NCBI GenBank assembly: GCA_964522665.1
Contig: CAZFVY010000024.1
Location: 4,172 to 68,171, forward strand
Length of the DNA stretch: 64,000 nt
From: CAZFVY01 sp964522665
Lineage (GTDB): Bacteria > Verrucomicrobiota > Verrucomicrobiia > Limisphaerales > CAZFVY01
Reading direction: 5' to 3'
Part shown: positions 7,992-16,970 of the stretch, piece by piece
Numbering within the stretch: position 1 is the first letter of the stretch
Layout: the number at the start of each line of letters is the position of its first letter
Translations under genes and position numbers: made by a program
Notes under the pieces: model-generated
The model's input: only the letters and a program-made list of their open reading frames with translations
Told to the model about the DNA's origin: nothing
Database searches by the model: none

Positions 7992-8169
7992 CCTTTCGTT
8001 GGCGTGTGATGCGCGCGGTAAGGGAGGCGTCTAGCTCGGCCTTGTCCTGGCCGGAGAGCTTCTGAAGCAGTTCGGAGTGCAGGTCATGCACCGATTCGAC
8101 GACGGCGCGGATTTGGGCGAGTTCTTGCAGGACGGTGAGCGCGTATTGTTCGGCGATTGATTTATTCAT
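7930..8169 (-). CDS. Small helical hypothetical protein
   Basis: This encodes 79 aa from the ATG at 8169 (MNKSIAEQYALTVLQELAQI). It is almost entirely predicted helix, with heptad-like spacing of Leu/Val (ELAQIRAVVESVHDLHSELL), suggesting a coiled-coil dimer. It ends convergently inside the 3' end of the plus-strand gene. The function is unknown. Confidence 0.5.
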   Translation of the reverse strand: MNKSIAEQYALTVLQELAQIRAVVESVHDLHSELLQKLSGQDKAELDASLTARITRQRKVIYRSLLKRSGLDGSKAESH

Positions 8170-8217
8170 TGGATTGGAAATCGGATGGTCTATGCAAAGC
8201 ATAGACCTTGGAACAAA

Positions 8218-8328
8218 ATGAAACCATCGAAAAACATCTTTGAGTACGACGGCAACGTGGTCCGGTTCGTCGCCTTGGGTGGATTGATCGAGACGGTTGA
8301 ATTGTTATCGGAATCGAGTGTCCGGTAG
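8218..8328 (+). CDS. Possible 36-aa small protein
   Basis: This ATG-initiated frame (MKPSKNIFEYDGNVVRFVAL...ELLSESSVR) lies between larger genes of the block. Its composition is protein-like, but support is limited to one open frame of 37 codons and there is no strong ribosome-binding site. Confidence 0.3.
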   Translation: MKPSKNIFEYDGNVVRFVALGGLIETVELLSESSVR

Positions 8329-8388
8329 GTCGGCTGGCGGCCGGCTGGTTGGTTGATTTGGTGGCGGGAATGTTCGGTCCTTTTTACT

Positions 8389-8730
8389 ATGAGAACAAAT
8401 GGTGCGGGGGTGGATCGGGTCCAGCGCAGATTCAAGCGATATCAATCCGCGGCGGCGTCGCGCCTCGTCCTGTCGGGCGGGCGTGATCCGGTGGAGAAGC
8501 ATCCGTTGCGCGGGCTGGTGACTGAGGCGGATGTGCGGGTGGTGATGCGGTTGTCTGTGCCGGAGGACGGGGGCACGGTGCGGCCGATGGGCCGGCGGTT
8601 CATGGCGCGCTTGCGGGAGGTCGCGGACCAGGTGGGCGTCGCGGTCGAGGATTTGATTTCGTTGGAGGTGGGACGCCAGATGAAGCTGGTGGCGGAGTTG
8701 CGCCGATTGATCCTGACGCCGTCGCGCTGA
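8389..8730 (+). CDS. Hypothetical protein, element regulatory region
   Basis: This encodes 113 aa from the ATG at 8389 (MRTNGAGVDRVQRRFKRYQS). The C-terminal 60 residues form amphipathic helices (RRFMARLREVADQVGVAVED; LEVGRQMKLVAELRRLILTP). After removal of the duplicated gap flank the next gene's ATG would be only 9 nt after this stop, so the two are probably co-transcribed. No family was recognised. Confidence 0.5.
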   Translation: MRTNGAGVDRVQRRFKRYQSAAASRLVLSGGRDPVEKHPLRGLVTEADVRVVMRLSVPEDGGTVRPMGRRFMARLREVADQVGVAVEDLISLEVGRQMKLVAELRRLILTPSR

Positions 8731-8758
8731 AAAAGGTTATGGCCAACACACGAGTGGC

Positions 8759-8858
8759 NNNNNNNNNNNNNNNNNNNNNNNNNNNNNNNNNNNNNNNNNN
8801 NNNNNNNNNNNNNNNNNNNNNNNNNNNNNNNNNNNNNNNNNNNNNNNNNNNNNNNNNN
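8759..8858. other. Assembly gap (100 N), probably spurious
   Basis: The 55 bases left of the gap (8704-8758) are identical to the 55 right of it (8859-8913), including the ATG of the following gene. This indicates an unmerged contig overlap, not missing sequence. Confidence 0.9.
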
Positions 8859-8893
8859 CGATTGATCCTGACGCCGTCGCGCTGAAAAAGGTT

Positions 8894-9199
8894 ATGGCCA
8901 ACACACGAGTGGCGGAAGAGCGTGGGGCGCGCCTATACACGGGGCGAGCGGTGGCTGTGGAGGTGGGCGTCTCGGAGAGTTTTCTTCAGGCGATGAAGCG
9001 GGCCGCGGAGAGTGAGGGTAGGCCGCTGTTTTCGCACGGTCGGTTTACGACGAAGAAGGCGGTGTTGGATTGGCTGGCGAGGCATCCGGAGTTCCGCTTT
9101 GCGCAGGCTTATCCGCGGCGAACGTCGGCCAGTAGGGTGAAATCTCCTCAGTCTTCACGCGTCGATAAATCCGATGCACCAGGGTTGACGCGTGGTTGA
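8894..9199 (+). CDS. Excisionase-like small DNA-binding protein
   Basis: This encodes 101 aa (MANTRVAEERGARLYTGRAV...). Residues 14-65 have the pattern of a winged-helix excisionase/MerR-type domain: LYTGRAVAVEVGVSESFLQA followed by GRFTTKKAVLDWLARHPEF. It sits immediately next to, and convergent with, a tyrosine recombinase, the usual place for a recombination directionality factor. The last 50 residues overlap the integrase 3' end on the opposite strand and are probably a non-functional tail. The assignment rests on context and fold pattern only. Confidence 0.5.
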   Translation: MANTRVAEERGARLYTGRAVAVEVGVSESFLQAMKRAAESEGRPLFSHGRFTTKKAVLDWLARHPEFRFAQAYPRRTSASRVKSPQSSRVDKSDAPGLTRG

Positions 9200-10193
9200 C
9201 CATCTTCATGACGATGTGCTCGGGCGCGCCGGCGCGTTCGAGGCGCGACACGAAGGTGACGCGGGTGGAGTGGAAGCTGAGATGCTTCAGGCCGATGCGC
9301 CGCAGGAAGGCGTGCCACTTATAGCCGGACTCGGTGGGATCGCGCGGGCGTGGGTAGGTGGTGGTTCGGCCTTCGTCGATGAGTTGGCGGAACAGGGGGA
9401 TCAAACACGGGTTCATCTGCAATTCGGAATACCGATCGCCTTTAGTGTGGAAGCGGATGACGCGGCGTTCGAGGTCCACATCGCGGTTAAGGTCGAGGCA
9501 GGTTTCGGCGATGCGGCAGCCTTGGTGCAGCGCGATTTCAAAGGAGACGTGGAGGAAGTGGGCATTGACGCGGGACGGCTCGTTGCCGGTTTCGAGCTGC
9601 TTGGCGATGGCCGCGCGGATGGTGGCGATCTCGGCGTCGGTCAATTCGGGTTTTGGTTTGGGCGTTTGTTTGCGGATGCCGAGTTGGCGGCAGGGGTTGT
9701 GCGAGCAGTAGGACCGTCGCACGGCCTCGTTCATGAGGGTGCCGAGGGCGAAGATCTCCCCGAGCGCGGTATTGTGAGCGACGGGGCGTTTGTGCTTGGA
9801 CTTGTCGGCCCCGCGCCGCCACGGAAGGTAGGCGAGGCAGTGTTCGCGGGTCAGGTGGATGGGGCCGTGGATGTGGTTCTCGTCGAGAAACATGCTCAGG
9901 AATTTCCACGCGATGGCCACCCGTGCGCGGGATCTATCCGAGTGGGCGAAGTGCTGCTCGATGTAGTCATGAACCCATTCGGACCAAGGGTGGACGGCGC
10001 CGGCGCCGCGGTTGGAGTTTTCTTTGACGGAGAGTTCGGCAACGAGTTGGCGCAGCTTGAGGAAGTGGGCGCCGTTGCCGATCTGCAGCTTGGACGAAAA
10101 GCGTTTGATGCGGCCGGATTTGGGGTCGCGGGTTTTAATCCACCAGTAGCTGCTTTTGGGTTGGCGGTAGTACGATGCCATAAGTATGCCCAA
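9045..10193 (-). CDS. Tyrosine recombinase / phage-type integrase
   Basis: This encodes 382 aa. An N-terminal core-binding (SAM-like) domain spans about residues 60-170. The C-terminal catalytic domain carries the expected residues: Arg in HQGCRIAETC, Lys in HTKGDRYSE, the HxxR box in SFHSTRVTFVS, His in MVNHASTLVH and the nucleophile Tyr in HRIYRRVK. All signature residues are present, so it should be active. The proline/serine-rich C-terminal tail overlaps the convergent excisionase-like gene. The start is at 10193, with an alternative ATG at 10181. It probably marks the right end of the mobile block; no tRNA target is visible between 10.2 and 10.5 kb. Confidence 0.85.
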   Translation of the reverse strand: MGILMASYYRQPKSSYWWIKTRDPKSGRIKRFSSKLQIGNGAHFLKLRQLVAELSVKENSNRGAGAVHPWSEWVHDYIEQHFAHSDRSRARVAIAWKFLSMFLDENHIHGPIHLTREHCLAYLPWRRGADKSKHKRPVAHNTALGEIFALGTLMNEAVRRSYCSHNPCRQLGIRKQTPKPKPELTDAEIATIRAAIAKQLETGNEPSRVNAHFLHVSFEIALHQGCRIAETCLDLNRDVDLERRVIRFHTKGDRYSELQMNPCLIPLFRQLIDEGRTTTYPRPRDPTESGYKWHAFLRRIGLKHLSFHSTRVTFVSRLERAGAPEHIVMKMVNHASTLVHRIYRRVKTEEISPYWPTFAADKPAQSGTPDASPANPTPPSSS

Positions 10194-10345
10194 ATATGCC
10201 CAGCGACGAAAAGATTAGCAACGATTTCCAGTGAAACGCAAAGGGTTACAAATTCGAATACCCCGGTAAAACGAAACAGGTTTTCATTTGGTTTGCGCGA
10301 CCACTTAAATGCAAGACAATTGGACTGACGCCTTGTGCGGGCCAC

Positions 10346-10369
10346 GGTGGGGCGAGGCTCCGCCGAGCC
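10346..10369. repeat. 24-bp dispersed repeat, copy 1
   Basis: This GC-rich 24-mer (GGTGGGGCGAGG followed by CTCCGCCGAGCC) is identical to 54596-54619 and contains the inverted repeat GGCGAGG/CTCCGCC. It lies in the 295-bp non-coding stretch between the integrase and the epimerase, in which I see nothing else definite. Confidence 0.8.
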
Positions 10370-10488
10370 CTGGAGGAGTTTCGGAACGAACGACTCGCCC
10401 AAGGACGCGAATACGGTTCGAAACGCTCTCCCTCGAATTCCATTTCCTTAATTATCGCGATTTTTTGCGAACCGGCTACGCTCCCTCC

Positions 10489-11400
10489 ATGCGCGTGTTG
10501 ATCGTCGGCTGCGGTTACGTCGGGATGCCCTTGGGCGCCGAACTCGTTCGGCAAGGACACGAGGTGTACGGCCTCCGTCGGACCAACGCCTCCTCAGCCG
10601 AACTGGAAGCCGCTGGAATCAAGCCATTGGTCGGGGACATCGCGAAGTCCGACGGCTTAACGGGTCTGCCAACCACGTGGGATTGGGTCATCAACACCGT
10701 CTCCTCCAACAAAGGCGGCGAGGCGGAGTATCGCGAGGTTTATCTGAATGGCACGCGCCGGTTGATCGAATGGCTGGCTCCAGCGCCGCCCCGGAAATTT
10801 GTGTACACGAGCAGCACGAGCGTCTATGGCCAGAACGACGGAACCCAAGTGAAGGAGACCAGCCCGACCGAGCCGACCAGCGAAACCAGCAAAATACTGA
10901 TCGAGACCGAAAAGCTTCTGCTCGACTCTTTCACGCAAACGAAGTTCCCCGGCGTTATTCTTCGCGTGGCCGGTATCTACGGACCCGATCGCGGGCATCT
11001 TTTTCAGCAATATTTGCGCAACGAAGCCAAGATTGCCGGGAAAGGCGAGCGATTTATCAACATGATCCATCGCGACGATCTCGTTGGGATTATTGCCGCC
11101 GCGCTGGCCAGCGCGCGTCCCGGCGAGGTCTATAACGCCGTCGATGATGAACCGATTGCCCAAATCCATTTCTTGCGGTGGCTGTCCGAGACGCTGGGCA
11201 AATGGATGCCGCCGTTCGCGACCGAAGCGGAGAACTCCCAGCGGAAACGCGGCTTGACGAACAAGAAAGTCTCGAACCGAAAAGTCAAAATGGAGCTCGG
11301 CTATCGCTTCAAATATCCGACCTTCCGCCAGGGATACACCGCGGAAATCCTGCGGTTGGAGCGCTCTGGACAATTGAACATCGAGCCGGACCCGCGCTGA
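10489..11400 (+). CDS. NAD-dependent epimerase/dehydratase family protein (extended SDR)
   Basis: This encodes 303 aa from the ATG at 10489 (MRVLIVGCGYVGMPLGAEL). The GCGYVG dinucleotide-binding motif is at the extreme N-terminus, where a Rossmann SDR should begin. The upstream in-frame extension from 10309 is rejected because it crosses the dispersed repeat. Further motifs are a Thr/Ser-Tyr active-site segment (FVYTSSTSVYGQNDG), RVAGIYGPDRGHLFQ and a C-terminal sugar-binding region. The atypical single-domain arrangement resembles YeeZ-like SDRs. The substrate, probably a nucleotide sugar or related compound, cannot be told from sequence. Confidence 0.8.
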   Translation: MRVLIVGCGYVGMPLGAELVRQGHEVYGLRRTNASSAELEAAGIKPLVGDIAKSDGLTGLPTTWDWVINTVSSNKGGEAEYREVYLNGTRRLIEWLAPAPPRKFVYTSSTSVYGQNDGTQVKETSPTEPTSETSKILIETEKLLLDSFTQTKFPGVILRVAGIYGPDRGHLFQQYLRNEAKIAGKGERFINMIHRDDLVGIIAAALASARPGEVYNAVDDEPIAQIHFLRWLSETLGKWMPPFATEAENSQRKRGLTNKKVSNRKVKMELGYRFKYPTFRQGYTAEILRLERSGQLNIEPDPR

Positions 11401-11521
11401 TCCCTTGGCCTGGCGCTGACAATATTTCTCGATCCCGCCGTTTACGATTCACCGCGGCAGGTGATCGCGCCGCCAGAGACCCGCACGCGGGGTCTTGCCT
11501 CGCTCGCGAATCGAATTAGCC

Positions 11522-11998
11522 TCAGCCAACCCGGAAGGATATTCGCGTGATCAGATCCTTGCCGAAACTGTGTTGGAGGCGTTCCAGGATTTCCCGGCGC
11601 CGATAGCGCACGATTTCATCAAGCCATGTGCTGTGATCAACCGTGACGAAGAGCGTTCCTTTATGGAGGCCGGTCGGTTGCGCGTGGGCGACGATCACCG
11701 GGTCGATCAAGTTATTCCAAACGCGCAAGACTTCCGTGTCCGCTTTTTTGCGATCCAGCTTAAGTGTGCCGAGCACCCCCGCCATGACGTCGCTGACCGT
11801 CCGCGAATGAACCATTCGCTGTTTCTCGAGCGCGACGACGTCCAGCCGTTTCCACGCGGCCAGCACTTTTTGTTGTGGCCCGGTCAGAAAACGGCGCGGC
11901 GCGGCGCCGGTGGCGCTTACTTTGGCGGCGGGGCCGCTCGCCTTTGCGGCGACACGAACGTTTCGCCCGTCAGGTTTTGGGGGTGTGCGATTGTTCAT
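11522..11998 (-). CDS. DUF721/DciA family protein
   Basis: This encodes 158 aa. A basic, Ala-rich N-terminus is followed by a C-terminal domain typical of the family (VWNNLIDPVIVAHAQPTGLH; GTLFVTVDHSTWLDEIVRYR). DciA proteins of this type load the replicative helicase DnaB in many bacteria that lack DnaC; that role is family knowledge, not read from this sequence. It starts 29 nt inside the end of the GH42 gene, so translation may be coupled. It converges with the epimerase gene across a 121-nt gap. Confidence 0.7.
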   Translation of the reverse strand: MNNRTPPKPDGRNVRVAAKASGPAAKVSATGAAPRRFLTGPQQKVLAAWKRLDVVALEKQRMVHSRTVSDVMAGVLGTLKLDRKKADTEVLRVWNNLIDPVIVAHAQPTGLHKGTLFVTVDHSTWLDEIVRYRRREILERLQHSFGKDLITRISFRVG

Positions 11999-14033
11999 CG
12001 AGCACGAGAACGCCGTGCGGCGGCAGGTCGTAGTTGCCTTGAAACATGCTGCCGGTGAGCAGGTCGTGCATCGGTTTGTAGAACTGGATGCGAATCGGCG
12101 AATTCTGATGGTTGAGCAGAAAATAGATTTTCCGGTCTTCTTTCTGGCGCATGCTGACCTCGACCGTGTCGGGCACTTTGAGCAGCGGAAACAGGTTGCA
12201 CAACTGTCGCAACCAGACGACCAAATCGTAATAGAAATACTGGTGGCTCATCGTGCCAATATAGATGGCTTTCCCGTTCCCGAAATTATTCATCGTTAGG
12301 GCGGGCTTGCCAGCATAAAAGTCTTTGGCGTAGGTCGCCAGCACTTGGCATTCCTTTGGCTCGATCAGGTCGCACCACAGTCGCGCCGGATGCAAGTGAC
12401 TGGTGGGGAACGCTCCCTTGAACGTCAGATGATTCTCCTCGCCCGGCGGCAACGGGTCGAATTCAGCGATTTCGAGTCCGAATAGATCGGTCAGCGCGCC
12501 CGGAAACCCGGTGTCCGGCGCGATGTGATGTTCGTCCACCAGTCCGGTGTTGAACGTGCTGACCAGCGTGCCGCCGTTGTGGACGTAAAGTTTGAGCAAA
12601 TCGGCCTCGCCGCCGGCGAGCAGGTGGAGCGACGGCGCGATCACGAGCTTGTATTTGGAAAGATCGTCGGTCGGGCGGGCAAAATCGACCGGAATATTCC
12701 GGTCGTGCAACGCCGTGTAAAAGAGCATGAGATGCTCGCGCTGCTTGAAATGGTGATTGGGTTGCATCTCCATTTTCAGCGTCCACTCATTGGCGTGGCT
12801 GACCAGAATGCAGGTCTCGGCGACGACTTTCGACCCTTTGAGCGCGGGCGCCAGCAGTTTGATCTCGTCACCGATCTGGCTGATTTCGCGGTAAACGCGA
12901 TTGTCACCCCGGCCATCGTGCGTCAGCACGCCGCCGTAGAACTTCTCGGAACCGATGCGCGGCTGGCGCCAGAAGAAATAGAGCACGCCGCTCGCGCCGC
13001 GCGAGAGCAATTGGTATGTAAACAGCCGCACGACCCCGGGTCGGACCAGCGAATTGACGTCCTGCCAATTGACATGGCCGGCTTTTTGTTCGATGACCCA
13101 GAATCCTTCGTCCCCATCCGGCGTCCGCACGTTGCATTTCTTCAACGAACGCAACATGTCAATCTCGCACGCGTTTTCGGAAGATTTTGATTTGACGGTG
13201 GCGTAGCTATCCACGCCCACGAAATCGAGGATTTCCGCGACGTCGAAATGGTCGAAATGCCGACTCAGCGCCCGCAGATTGGTCGTAACCGGAATGTTCG
13301 GCGTCAACTCATGCAAAAGGTCGGTCTGCATCCGGATGTACGCCGCGATCGTGTCACTCGAAAAACGCATCCAATCCAGCAGCAGAGCGGGGTTATGGAC
13401 CGTCGGCGCGCGCATCGGCATCGGTACTTGATCCCAATCGGTGACCGTTTGGCTCCAAAATCGAGTCCCCATCAATTCATTGAGGCGCTCGATGGTCCCG
13501 TATTTGGCTTTCAACCAGGCGTGCCAATCATTCTTCGATTCGGGATTGAACGAGTACTCGGTCGTGTGGCCGCCGATCCCGTTATCAATCTGCCAGGCAA
13601 TGAGTTGGGGATGAGAGCCGACGGCGCCCGCCAGCGCCCGGACGATCTTTCTGGAATACTCCCAGAAGGTGGCGTTATTCAGGCAACACGCGTGACGCGT
13701 GCCCTCATGCAACGTCAACCCTTGCTCGTCGATGGGCAGAATCTCAGGATACTTCTTGGCCAGCCAAAGGGGCGGCGCCGCCGTCGGCGTCCCGAGCACG
13801 ACCTTGATGTTGGCCATCTGCATTACGTCCATGCAGCGTTTCAGCCAATCAAAGTTGTATTTGCCTTCCTCCGGCTCGCACAGACCCCAGACGAACTCGC
13901 CCATGCGGACGACGTTCATACCGGCCCCGACCATTAACTGCGCGTCGCGTTCCCAGCGGCTTTCGGGGTGTTCGGGACTGCCGGCGTAGGGATAGACCCA
14001 ATGTTCAGGATGGTAGTCGGTTCCAAAGTACAT
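11970..14033 (-). CDS. GH42-like beta-galactosidase with altered acid/base motif
   Basis: This encodes 687 aa from the ATG at 14033 (MYFGTDYHPEHWVYP), which matches the usual N-terminus of glycoside hydrolase family 42. A TIM barrel covers about residues 1-380, then a trimerisation/Rossmann-like domain (about 390-600) and a small beta domain. The nucleophile glutamate is present (Glu315 in WVIEQKAGHVNW). The acid/base site, normally DNE(Y/F)G, reads IAWQIDNGIGGHT, with Gly at residue 152 (codon GGG at 13578-13580). No signal peptide is seen. Without the acid/base residue it may be inactive, use another residue, or carry a sequence error (GGG is one base from GAG). It is followed by the overlapping DUF721 gene. 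Confidence 0.85.
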   Translation of the reverse strand: MYFGTDYHPEHWVYPYAGSPEHPESRWERDAQLMVGAGMNVVRMGEFVWGLCEPEEGKYNFDWLKRCMDVMQMANIKVVLGTPTAAPPLWLAKKYPEILPIDEQGLTLHEGTRHACCLNNATFWEYSRKIVRALAGAVGSHPQLIAWQIDNGIGGHTTEYSFNPESKNDWHAWLKAKYGTIERLNELMGTRFWSQTVTDWDQVPMPMRAPTVHNPALLLDWMRFSSDTIAAYIRMQTDLLHELTPNIPVTTNLRALSRHFDHFDVAEILDFVGVDSYATVKSKSSENACEIDMLRSLKKCNVRTPDGDEGFWVIEQKAGHVNWQDVNSLVRPGVVRLFTYQLLSRGASGVLYFFWRQPRIGSEKFYGGVLTHDGRGDNRVYREISQIGDEIKLLAPALKGSKVVAETCILVSHANEWTLKMEMQPNHHFKQREHLMLFYTALHDRNIPVDFARPTDDLSKYKLVIAPSLHLLAGGEADLLKLYVHNGGTLVSTFNTGLVDEHHIAPDTGFPGALTDLFGLEIAEFDPLPPGEENHLTFKGAFPTSHLHPARLWCDLIEPKECQVLATYAKDFYAGKPALTMNNFGNGKAIYIGTMSHQYFYYDLVVWLRQLCNLFPLLKVPDTVEVSMRQKEDRKIYFLLNHQNSPIRIQFYKPMHDLLTGSMFQGNYDLPPHGVLVLDEQSHTPKT

Positions 14034-14125
14034 AGATGGCTCCGTGCTTTGCTGGGTTCGAGTCAAATTTATCTTCGGCGGCAAATCTGCGCAACCAGAA
14101 ACTGAAACAATTTCGCCCGCGCGGG

Positions 14126-14252
14126 CGCAACCTCGAGTAGTTGACGTCTTTCGGCGGTACGGTCCGAAGCTTCAGCTTGCGAGGGCTGAAAGCCCGCGAG
14201 GGGATAGGCCGGGACGGAGTGAAGTGAAATTCCCGGAAATCGTCCCCATTAA
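14126..14252. repeat. Approximately 130-bp dispersed repeat, copy 1
   Basis: This is a diverged but collinear match to 56054-56182. Shared blocks include CTGAAAGCCCGC and ATCGTCCCCA at equal spacing. It lies between the GH42 start and the CheX gene and holds no plausible coding frame, so it is probably a chromosomal interspersed repeat. Confidence 0.65.
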
Positions 14253-14267
14253 ATGAGAGGCTACCCG

Positions 14268-14819
14268 CTAAGGCGGACCGGGTTTTGCGGACGCGGAGGC
14301 GCCGCCCAGCCGCCAGGCCCGCCGGCCCTCCCCGGCATCTTCCCGGAGCGCGAGTGAAATCCGCACCAAATGAACGTCATGTCGAAACGCGGCCTCAATC
14401 GCCCGGCCGGAGCTGAACCCAGGCGTTTCAATCCGAAAATTCCGGCCATGCATGACCGAGGGAAGACTCAACTCGCAACTGAACCCCTCATCACTCAAAC
14501 GTGATTTGATGGTGCCGCCGATCATATTGCACAACTCAGAGAGAATGTCGCTCATGTCCTCAGGAGACGCGTCTTCCGGGGGCATCCCGAGCATCGCCAC
14601 CGCCGCTTGGCGCGCCAGATCTTCGGGCAGATAAACACAAATAAGTCCGCTGACCCGTCCGCCCAAGCCGATCGATCCCGCAAATCGGCGGCCCGCCCAG
14701 CCCACGGCGTCCGGGACATATTCAGTCTTCTCCAGTTCGATCGAAACCATCGTCGAGAATACTTTTTGGATGGCGTCCGTGGCGATTTGAGCCAGCGGCA
14801 GGTCGTTCAGGTTAGGCAT
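14268..14819 (-). CDS. CheX-like chemotaxis phosphatase-family protein
   Basis: This encodes 183 aa from the ATG at 14819 (MPNLNDLPLAQIATDAIQKV). It has the CheX/CheC-like layout: an N-terminal helix, a Gly-rich strand pair (GSIGLGGRVSGLICVYLPED), and the family's helix motif E-x2-N around residues 90-102 (DILSELCNMIGGTIKSRLSD), with Glu and Asn at the positions used for CheY-P dephosphorylation. No other chemotaxis gene is present here, so it may act on another response regulator. Confidence 0.7.
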   Translation of the reverse strand: MPNLNDLPLAQIATDAIQKVFSTMVSIELEKTEYVPDAVGWAGRRFAGSIGLGGRVSGLICVYLPEDLARQAAVAMLGMPPEDASPEDMSDILSELCNMIGGTIKSRLSDEGFSCELSLPSVMHGRNFRIETPGFSSGRAIEAAFRHDVHLVRISLALREDAGEGRRAWRLGGASASAKPGPP

Positions 14820-15485
14820 GAAAAAACATCGGCTCGAGCAGCGGTGCGGTCGTTTAAGTCGGCGATACCTCGGTATTCTGTCAAATCCACTTTCCCTCGC
14901 GCGCGCCAGCTTGAGCTTCGGACGACTGTAAATCCACGCCCGAGGCATCGCAACGGTAAATTCACGGTTTTTGCGCTGGGCTTATCGCACCCCCCGAGCG
15001 TTCTGCTCGCCTGGCGTGCCCCGGGGCCGCGTTGGCCGGTCGGTGGGGTGTTCAGCGCGATTCAATTGTCGGACACTCGACCGCTGCGCTCGCGACGATC
15101 ATCCGTTTTGAACTCGGCTCTATTTGCCGTCCTCCTCCCGGGACTGCCTGCTGGAACCGATAAAAGTGCGGAATTATATGCGATTTCATGGATTCCGTGG
15201 GCTTTCCTGGGGTGGTCGCCGGACGCCCCGTTTCTCGCGGCTCGCGCCCCTCAAGCAAACGCTGGTCAATAACTGTACAGCGTGCGGTTTTTTTGACAGC
15301 CAACGTGGCGATTGCGCGGGGCGGTTGACTCGTTCCGGAGGGTTTTCGGCATTCAATTCGCCCCTGGTTTCACCACTTCAGGTGTGATTCTGATGGCTGG
15401 TTGCAAGGGAATGCGAGTCGTTGTGAATCAGGTTCATACCGGTGATGAAAAATGCTCACACGGGATGGTTTGGAGTTTGTCCCGG

Positions 15486-15502
15486 TTGGCACGCACGTAG
15501 CT
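15486..15502 (+). promoter_or_regulatory. Sigma-54 (RpoN)-type -24/-12 promoter of the urea operon
   Basis: TTGGCACGCACGTAGCT matches the TTGGCACG-N4-TTGCT consensus with one mismatch. The invariant GG (15488-15489) and GC (15500-15501) are separated by exactly 10 nt. It lies 136 nt before the porin ATG. The rest of 14820-15638 shows no supported gene and no obvious enhancer palindrome. Confidence 0.65.
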
Positions 15503-15638
15503 AAAGACCGATTCAATTGCGGCGACAACCGAACCACGTCCAAACAGTAGAGTCAGACCCCGGCGCCAACCGACCGCCGGTTCAGGCCGAGCCGAAAAAG
15601 CCGTTCGTGGTCAGCGAACGCCGTGAACCAGAACCCAA

Positions 15639-16910
15639 ATGAAATCAAAATCCATCAAGCAATCGCACCATACTGGAATCCGACTTACAACCCTGGGCGT
15701 CTGCCTGGGCGCCACCGTCGCGGGCATCGGCTCGCTCCATGCCCAAACCGCTGATGCCGGGCGCTTGGAGAAGCTCGAGCAGGAAAACGCCGACTTGAAA
15801 AAGCGGTTGGACACCCTTGAGGCGGTGGCCCAGAAGGAAGGCATTCTGACCGACGGCGGCGCGGCGAACAAAACCCTCACCTTTCTCGGTGGTTCCACGC
15901 TTAGCGGATTTGTCACGTCGTCGTACTTTTACGACATGAGCAATCCCCCCGATAACGTTTCGCACGGGTACCTGTGGTCACGGAACGATGGCTCGTTCGC
16001 GATCAATAAAGTGGAGCTTAAGCTCGCCCGGCCCGCGGTCGTGAGCGGCGACAAATGGGACGCCGGGTACAACGTGATCATGATCTGGGGCCAGGACGCT
16101 CAGTTCGTGAACACCGGCCCCAGCTCGATCAAGGGCTTCGATTCCCTCCGTCAGGCGTTCGTCGAGCTGAATGTTCCGATCGGCAACGGCTTGGACGTCA
16201 AGGCCGGCCAATTGATCTCCTTGCTCAATTTTGAATCGGGCGACGGCGGCGCCGCCAATCCGAATTTCTCCCAGGGCAACCAATGGTTTTTCACCGGCAA
16301 TGGCCCCGCGGCCGGCGTGCAGGCGAGTTACACCTTCAACCCGGTCATTGATTTCAGCGCGCGCGTCCAGAACGGCCTCTTTACCGGAGCCATTGACGGC
16401 AACGGCTACAAGACCCTGATGGGCAGCCTCGGGATCAAGCCCGACGACAAGACGGGCATTAACCTGATCGGGTTCGGCGGACGCGAAGGGTCCAGCACCA
16501 GCGAATGGCTGAAAGGTGGCTCGGTCATCGCCAGTCGGAAGTTGGCCGACACGTACGGCCTCACCGCGGCGACGGAATTCGACTACTTCAGCGCGGACAC
16601 GGCCGGTGGCAGCGCTGATTGGTGGTCGATTGGCGGCTGGCTCTGGGCTGATTTTACCCCGAGCTTCGGCGCGGCGTTGCGCGGCGACTACATCAACGAT
16701 GAGAAGGGCGCCGGCACCTCCGGTCTGCTCGGCTTCCCCGTTAACAGTGGCCAGGAGCTATTCAGCCTGACCGGCACATTGAATTTCCACCCTCTAGCGA
16801 GCATAAAGATCCAGCCGGAAGTTCGCTACGAACATACCACCCTGGAAGGCGCCTTTGGCGGGCACAAGGACCGCGTTATTCTCGGCATGGGCGCCTCCTA
16901 CCTTTTCTAA
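15639..16910 (+). CDS. Outer-membrane beta-barrel porin, first gene of the urea cluster
   Basis: This encodes 423 aa. An N-terminal signal sequence (LTTLGVCLGATVAGIGSLHA) is followed by a short coiled coil (LEKLEQENADLKKRLDTLEA). The barrel that follows, rich in alternating Gly and aromatic residues, ends in Phe, as is typical of Bam-assembled proteins. It resembles the BBP2/DUF1597-type outer-membrane beta-barrels. It is 60 nt upstream of urtA and downstream of a sigma-54-type promoter, so it probably provides outer-membrane entry for urea or related small amides. Confidence 0.8.
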   Translation: MKSKSIKQSHHTGIRLTTLGVCLGATVAGIGSLHAQTADAGRLEKLEQENADLKKRLDTLEAVAQKEGILTDGGAANKTLTFLGGSTLSGFVTSSYFYDMSNPPDNVSHGYLWSRNDGSFAINKVELKLARPAVVSGDKWDAGYNVIMIWGQDAQFVNTGPSSIKGFDSLRQAFVELNVPIGNGLDVKAGQLISLLNFESGDGGAANPNFSQGNQWFFTGNGPAAGVQASYTFNPVIDFSARVQNGLFTGAIDGNGYKTLMGSLGIKPDDKTGINLIGFGGREGSSTSEWLKGGSVIASRKLADTYGLTAATEFDYFSADTAGGSADWWSIGGWLWADFTPSFGAALRGDYINDEKGAGTSGLLGFPVNSGQELFSLTGTLNFHPLASIKIQPEVRYEHTTLEGAFGGHKDRVILGMGASYLF

Positions 16911-16970
16911 ATGAACTAAGCTAACAACCTGAAACCTGCTACCCGTAACTCACCACTCAACTACTAAAAC

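Noticed and set aside
9192..10328. Long plus-strand open frame of 378 codons opposite the integrase
   Set aside because: It is the antisense shadow of the tyrosine recombinase, whose catalytic residues are all present on the minus strand.
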